In this document: positions 63,763-64,000 of the stretch, one piece after another
How positions within the stretch are numbered: the stretch's first letter is position 1
Layout: every line of letters begins with the position of its first letter
DNA from: CAZEER01 sp964586315
GTDB lineage: Bacteria > Fidelibacterota > Marinisomatia > Marinisomatales > UBA1611
Length of the DNA: 64,000 bases
Reading direction: 5' to 3'
Assembly (NCBI GenBank): GCA_964586315.1
Contig: CAZPHE010000004.1
Location: 9,677-73,676 of the forward strand
Program-made: the position numbers and the translations under genes
Notes under the pieces: generated by a model
Told to the model about the DNA's origin: nothing
Databases searched by the model: none
The model's input: the letters and a program-made list of their open reading frames with translations, nothing else

Positions 63763-64000
63763 TCACTCAATATAGCCCAGTTTTTTAATCTCAATAAATA
63801 TCTCTTCAACCAGTATTTCTGGAGGAATATCACTAGAGGTTACTACTATTTCCGCATCTTTTGGTCTTTCATAAGGATCAGATATGCCGGTAAATTCTTT
63901 AATTTTACCTTTTCTGGCAAGTTCATATAAACCTTTCGCATCTCTTTCTTCACATTTTTCTAGTGGTGTATTAACATAAACCTCAATATATCCTCCAACT
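63763..64000 (-). CDS. cysC: Adenylylsulfate kinase, C-terminal part, partial
   Basis: 79 codons run in from the right edge. GGYIEVYVNTPLEKCEERDAKGLY and EFTGISDPYERP are diagnostic for APS kinase (CysC), followed by the usual GYIE end. It makes PAPS from APS, the donor for sulfotransferases. It could also be the kinase end of a longer sulfate adenylyltransferase fusion cut off by the window. Separated from wzm by 91 bp, in which no clear promoter or terminator was seen. Its presence beside a sulfotransferase-fold gene supports sulfation as an alternative to the phosphoramidate reading. Confidence 0.85.
   Translation of the reverse strand, partial: VGGYIEVYVNTPLEKCEERDAKGLYELARKGKIKEFTGISDPYERPKDAEIVVTSSDIPPEILVEEIFIEIKKLGYIE

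Noticed and set aside
1..64000. CRISPR arrays, tRNA/rRNA genes, insertion sequences
   Set aside because: No repeat-spacer pattern, no cloverleaf or rRNA-like sequence, and no transposase were seen.
1..64000. Alternative genetic code (TGA = Trp or Gly)
   Set aside because: TGA ends many genes at sensible C-termini and inside TTGA/ATGA overlaps; internal TGA codons are not needed.

Overview
The window is an A+T-rich stretch that is almost entirely one surface-polysaccharide (O-antigen/capsule-type) biosynthesis and export locus. From about 63.7 kb down to about 5.7 kb every credible gene lies on the minus strand, with gaps under about 150 bp and many 1-30 bp overlaps, so it reads as one very long polycistronic region transcribed right to left. 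TGA works as a normal stop, many genes start with TTG, and TTGA or ATGA start/stop overlaps are frequent. The outer-membrane Wzi-like barrel and the O-antigen ligase/polymerase point to a Gram-negative envelope. The first gene resembles the start of a PorZ-like beta-propeller, which hints at the Bacteroidota/Marinimicrobia (FCB) side of the tree. That placement is inference only. The 10-N gap at 27986-27995 shows this is an assembled draft or metagenome scaffold.

Layout, right to left (transcription order). (1) 63.8-61.5 kb: C-terminal part of an APS kinase (CysC), then a Wzm/Wzt ABC exporter pair. (2) 61.5-54.5 kb: a membrane-anchored sulfotransferase-fold protein, a SAM methyltransferase, and four enzymes matching the Campylobacter jejuni O-methyl phosphoramidate (MeOPN) pathway Cj1415-Cj1418: glutamine kinase, CDP-amidate kinase, gamma-glutamyl-CDP-amidate hydrolase and phosphoglutamine cytidylyltransferase. 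This is the most exciting part of the window. (3) 54.5-47.4 kb: a GDP-sugar module with a GDP-mannose-dehydratase-type SDR, a two-subunit thiamine-diphosphate enzyme, two GDP-fucose-synthase-like SDRs, a ColD/RfbH-type 3-dehydratase with His replacing the PLP lysine, and an HddA/HddC heptose kinase/guanylyltransferase pair. HddC has no standard start codon. (4) 47.4-35.1 kb: a branched/amino-sugar module (aminotransferase, SDRs, two C-methyltransferase-type proteins, one inside an SDR-cupin-methyltransferase triple fusion) plus a GT11 fucosyltransferase-like enzyme and GT2 enzymes. (5) 35.1-28 kb: four consecutive GT-A glycosyltransferases, an SDR epimerase, and a fusion of a polyprenyl-phosphate-sugar-synthase-like GT2 with a CapK/adenylate-forming ligase. 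(6) 28-24.9 kb: two GT-C-type membrane proteins, one broken by the assembly gap. (7) 24.8-8.2 kb: a full-length and a truncated asparagine synthase, many GT4/GT2 enzymes, an exostosin-like GT, a methyltransferase and a WaaL/Wzy-like protein. (8) 8.2-2.8 kb: Wzi-like outer-membrane protein, sugar aminotransferase, and a fusion of a phosphoglycosyl transferase with a PglF/CapD-type 4,6-dehydratase, preceded by a hairpin-rich leader that also holds a possible small ORF. (9) The left edge holds a succinate-semialdehyde-dehydrogenase-like gene and small secreted proteins.

Working model (inference): the PGT-dehydratase fusion and the aminotransferase make and load a first amino sugar on the lipid carrier. 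The GT array extends a chain containing deoxy-, amino-, C-methyl and possibly 3,6-dideoxy-heptose sugars. Amidotransferases and a phosphoramidate branch decorate it. Wzm/Wzt exports it, and WaaL and Wzi place it at the surface. No Wzx flippase is present in the window.
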